Source of the DNA: JACQFV01 sp964593585
GTDB taxonomy: Bacteria; Zixibacteria; MSB-5A5; WJJR01
Reading direction: 5' to 3'
DNA: 16,524 nt
Assembly (NCBI GenBank): GCA_964593585.1
Contig: CAZQIZ010000043.1
Coordinates: forward strand, 1 to 16,524
A program made the translations under genes and the position numbers. The notes below the pieces were generated by a model, which did no database searches, was not told where the DNA came from, and saw only the letters and a list, made by a program, of their open reading frames with translations. Shown here piece after piece: positions 14,223 to 16,524 of the stretch (position 1 is the stretch's first letter; each line of letters begins with the position of its first letter).

Positions 14223-16097
14223 CTACTTTTGTTGCTGATCTTGGCGCGATTTGGCGCTCTCGGTGGATTCGCGCGGCGCGGCGGCGCCGGTGTCGCGCAC
14301 CGAACGCCACAGACGCCACCATTGCGCCCGGTGCATGCCGGCGTGCGTGGCCGCCTTCGACGGATGTTTGCCCACCGCGCGCAGCACCGCGTGGGCAAAC
14401 GCCGCATCGAGCGCGCCCTGTGCCAGACGGCGTGCGCGGCGGAAGAGACGATAGTCGCCGCTTTGCCCCGCTTCGCCGGCCTGACGGATCGCGGCGGCCG
14501 CCTGCTGACTCCACACCGCGGTGTCGATGCCGGCGGCGATCGCGCGCGCGGCGATCTCGCGCGGCAGATCGGCGGCGGTGATCAACGGACCGCGCGCCAC
14601 CAGCGCCGCGCGCTCGATCACCTGCGCCAGCTGCTGGATGTTGCCCGGCCAGGAGGCCGATTCGAGCAGACGCGCCGCCTCCAGGTCGATCCCGTCGATG
14701 CGCTTGCCGGTCTTCTGGCCGCTGGCGACGGCAAAGCGCCGCGCCAGTTCGATGATGTCGTTGCCGCGCTCGCGCAACGGCGGCAGCGCGATGCGGCCGG
14801 CGGTGATGAGGTAGTACAAGTCGGCGCGCAGACGTCCCCGCGCCAAGTCCTCGTCGACGTTCTCGGTGGTGGCGATCATCAGCCGGACATAGGCGTGGCG
14901 CGGCGTGCGATCGCCGACCCGCTCGAAGATGCCTTCGGACAGCAGACGGATGAGCCGCACCTGCAAGGCCAGATCGATGGCGGCCAGGTCATCGACGAAG
15001 AGCGTGCCGCCCTCGGCCAGTTCGATGTCGCCGGGCTCCTCGTGGGCGCGTCCATCAGGGCCGACGGTGACGGCGCCGAAGAGGCCGCGCGCCACGGTCT
15101 CCTCCGGCAGATCGGAGCCGCGGAAGACGACGAACGGTCCCTTGCCGCGCGGCGACTGCCGGTGGATGGCGCGGGCCAAGGTTTCGCGTCCGGTGCCCAT
15201 CTCACCTTCGAGCAGAATCGGCGTGTCGGCGGCGGCGAGCTTGTGGGCCAAATCGATGGCGCGACGCAAGGCGGCGGCTTCGCCCCAGATGCCGTCGAAG
15301 CCGGCGGGTTTGGGGCCGGCGCCGACGATGGCGCGCGCGCCGGCGCCCAGACGCGCGGTCAGCGCCCGCGCCAGATGACGGCCGACGCGTTCGGCGGTCT
15401 CGACATTCTCCTCGTTGAACGGTTCCTCCGAGGAGGTGCGTCCGAGGACGATGGCGCCGTAGGTGTCGGCGCCCTGCGTGATGCCGCAGGCGAGCCACTG
15501 CGCGACACGGTGAGGATCGCGCGGCGTGCTTTTGACCGGACGTCCCTCGATCGTGACACGCCGTCCGTCGGCGGCGCTTAAGATGACCTGATCGGCGAGG
15601 TCGGCGTCGGCGGCTGGCGGCCAGGGACGGCCCTTGCGCCGTTCGGTGGCGCGTCGCAACGGCTGGCCGGCGGCGTCAGCAATCTGCACCAGCGCGCCAT
15701 CGCAGGGAATCAACCGGACCACGGTCCGCAGCGTGTGCCCGAGCATCGCGTCGAGTTCGGTCTCGACGGCCAGCGCCTCATCGAGGGTCAAAAGCGACTC
15801 AAGCAGGGCGCGTTCGGCGGCGAGGCGTTCGATCTGCTCGGCCTGACGGTCCCAGATTTCGCTGCCGCGCGCCCAGCGCCCTTCGAGGCGGCGGATCAAC
15901 TGGTCCCAGCGCTCGTGAATGCGCTCGGCCAACTGCCGCGCGGCGGGCGAGCCGCCGCGCAGGGTGATGGCCCGCATCATCTCGCCGGCGAAGCGGGCCA
16001 GTTCACGTTTCTGGGCATTCTGCTCGGCGCTCCAGTCAAAGGGCGGCGTGGCGGCGGCGCGCGGTTCGGGTGGTTCCTCGCGGTGACGCGTTGGCAT
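14223..16097 (-). CDS. Divergent NtrC-like AAA+ regulator with GAF-like sensor and Fis-type HTH, lacking GAFTGA
   Basis: This 624-residue protein has the domain order of a sigma-54 activator. A charged helical/coiled-coil N-terminus (about 20-105) is followed by a GAF-like region (about 105-250), an AAA+ core (about 265-510) and a C-terminal Fis-like helix-turn-helix (about 565-600, 'LRAVGKHPSKAATHAGMHR'). Core landmarks are Walker A 'LEGEMGTGRETLARAIH' (R304 replaces the catalytic Lys), Walker B 'GGTLFVDDL' (363-371, Asp-Asp instead of Asp-Glu), 'LRADLYYLI', 'ALPPLRERGNDI' and 'WPGNIQQL'. Between 'GLFG' (338-341) and 'GDIELAEGG' the usual GAFTGA loop is missing, so it probably does not activate sigma-54 polymerase. 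It may instead be a DNA-binding regulator of another kind or a nucleotide-sensing switch. It starts at ATG 16097, with no clear Shine-Dalgarno sequence. Confidence 0.85.
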   Translation of the reverse strand: MPTRHREEPPEPRAAATPPFDWSAEQNAQKRELARFAGEMMRAITLRGGSPAARQLAERIHERWDQLIRRLEGRWARGSEIWDRQAEQIERLAAERALLESLLTLDEALAVETELDAMLGHTLRTVVRLIPCDGALVQIADAAGQPLRRATERRKGRPWPPAADADLADQVILSAADGRRVTIEGRPVKSTPRDPHRVAQWLACGITQGADTYGAIVLGRTSSEEPFNEENVETAERVGRHLARALTARLGAGARAIVGAGPKPAGFDGIWGEAAALRRAIDLAHKLAAADTPILLEGEMGTGRETLARAIHRQSPRGKGPFVVFRGSDLPEETVARGLFGAVTVGPDGRAHEEPGDIELAEGGTLFVDDLAAIDLALQVRLIRLLSEGIFERVGDRTPRHAYVRLMIATTENVDEDLARGRLRADLYYLITAGRIALPPLRERGNDIIELARRFAVASGQKTGKRIDGIDLEAARLLESASWPGNIQQLAQVIERAALVARGPLITAADLPREIAARAIAAGIDTAVWSQQAAAAIRQAGEAGQSGDYRLFRRARRLAQGALDAAFAHAVLRAVGKHPSKAATHAGMHRAQWWRLWRSVRDTGAAAPRESTESAKSRQDQQQK

Positions 16098-16209
16098 GGA
16101 GAATACCAGCGGCGCAGCGCCCTGAGACAGGCGCGCGTCAACGGTGAAGCTACATGCGCACCGCGTCGATGGGAAGCGCGATTGCGTGGCGCGACCAGTC
16201 CGAAGGATC

Positions 16210-16279
16210 GTCCCCGGACCACGGTCCCTCGACCCTGCTCGGGGACGGCAGGTCAGACAGGAATGTCTGACCTCCTGCC
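16210..16279. repeat. Two adjacent intergenic inverted repeats
   Basis: GTCCCCG (16210-16216) pairs with CGGGGAC (16240-16246), and an inner GTCCC/GGGAC pairing is also possible around TCGACCCTGCTC. Immediately next, GGTCAGACA (16251-16259) and TGTCTGACC (16264-16272) form a 9-bp stem with loop GGAA, flanked by GGCA/TGCC. The compact paired design resembles dispersed intergenic repeats (REP/MITE-like), but only one copy is present in this window. Confidence 0.5.
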
Positions 16280-16391
16280 ATAATCGTCATCTCTGAGCGC
16301 GCGCCGGTCAAGTGGTATGGTGGGTGCTCGAGGTGGCGGCTTGTTGTGGTTGCATCCGGATTCGGGTTTCGCCGAAGTCATCTCTTCACCC

Positions 16392-16523
16392 TCATGGGGG
16401 TATGTATTTGTTTCGGACGCCGGTCGCAATCATTCCGCGAATCGAGGGTCGATTCATGACGTTTTCGCGTGATCTGAACCCCAATTCCTGGTCCAAAATC
16501 GACTTAACTTTCTCGGTAAATTG
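16392..16523 (-). CDS. Possible 3' fragment of a minus-strand gene entering from the right edge
   Basis: On the minus strand one frame is open from the window edge to a TGA at 16394-16392, giving 43 residues with balanced composition and helix-like character ('FTEKVKSILDQELGFRSREN', then 'NRPSIRGMIATGVRNKYIPP'). No family is recognised. The overlapping plus-strand frame 16312-16524 looks less protein-like. Support is weak because of the short length. Confidence 0.3.
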   Translation of the reverse strand, partial: QFTEKVKSILDQELGFRSRENVMNRPSIRGMIATGVRNKYIPP

Positions 16524-16524
16524 A

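Noticed and set aside
14229..15581. 450-residue plus-strand frame opposite the AAA+ gene
   Set aside because: It lies entirely within the AAA+ gene, whose domains are clear. The plus-strand product is Gly/Ala/Arg-rich with no motif.
16312..16524. 70-residue plus-strand frame at the right edge
   Set aside because: No ribosome site, mixed composition and no motif. The overlapping minus-strand frame looks more coding-like.
1..16524. CRISPR array, tRNA, rRNA, phage or toxin-antitoxin module
   Set aside because: No regularly spaced repeats, no tRNA-like cloverleaf or rRNA signature, and no recognisable phage or toxin-antitoxin protein was found on reading the sequence.

Overview
The window comes from a GC-rich bacterium of an environmental lineage. 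Three things point to the FCB-type candidate phyla, with Zixibacteria my best guess: secreted multidomain proteins combining an LVIVD-type ('choice-of-anchor B') propeller, a PKD fold, a cohesin-like fold and dockerin-like 'xxFRG' tails; lipoproteins with beta-propellers; and short structured intergenic repeats. The phylum call is inference from protein style, not from a marker gene. No rRNA, tRNA, CRISPR array or phage module was seen.

Layout. 1-492 (-): 3'-truncated gene for a secreted, probably lipid-anchored, beta-propeller protein. 856-1727 (+): intact IS5-family (IS427-like) insertion sequence with two overlapping transposase frames joined by a likely -1 frameshift on a G7 run. 1818-4100 (+): PcrA/UvrD helicase. 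4129-4311: promoter, a Moco-riboswitch-like leader and an intrinsic terminator that stops just before moaA (4316-5314, +), the first enzyme of molybdenum cofactor synthesis. 5383-9460 (-): two tandem paralogous secreted anchor-B/PKD/dockerin-like proteins behind one strong promoter. 9750-10178 (+): small ferritin-like protein, divergent from that pair. 10200-12218 (-): one ancestral lipoprotein/FN3/propeller gene split by an in-frame TAG. 12286-13287 (-): exported DUF1028 Ntn-hydrolase-like protein with a TPR-like tail. 13450-13539 (-): a 29-residue Lys/Ala protein with a perfect Shine-Dalgarno sequence. 13624-13962 (-): hypothetical protein. 14223-16097 (-): a divergent NtrC-like AAA+ regulator lacking the sigma-54-contacting GAFTGA loop. 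16140-16524: structured repeats and a probable partial minus-strand gene at the right edge.

How the parts work together. The clearest regulatory unit is the moaA leader. It looks like a metabolite-sensing attenuator: the 5' arm of the terminator (CCGACC) could instead pair with an identical GGTCGG inside the aptamer, so cofactor binding would switch termination on. The minus-strand genes from 13287 down to 10200 are closely spaced and mostly exported, so they may be co-transcribed. The most notable items are the moaA leader, the amber-interrupted lipoprotein gene, the degenerate AAA+ regulator and the tiny lysine-rich gene.
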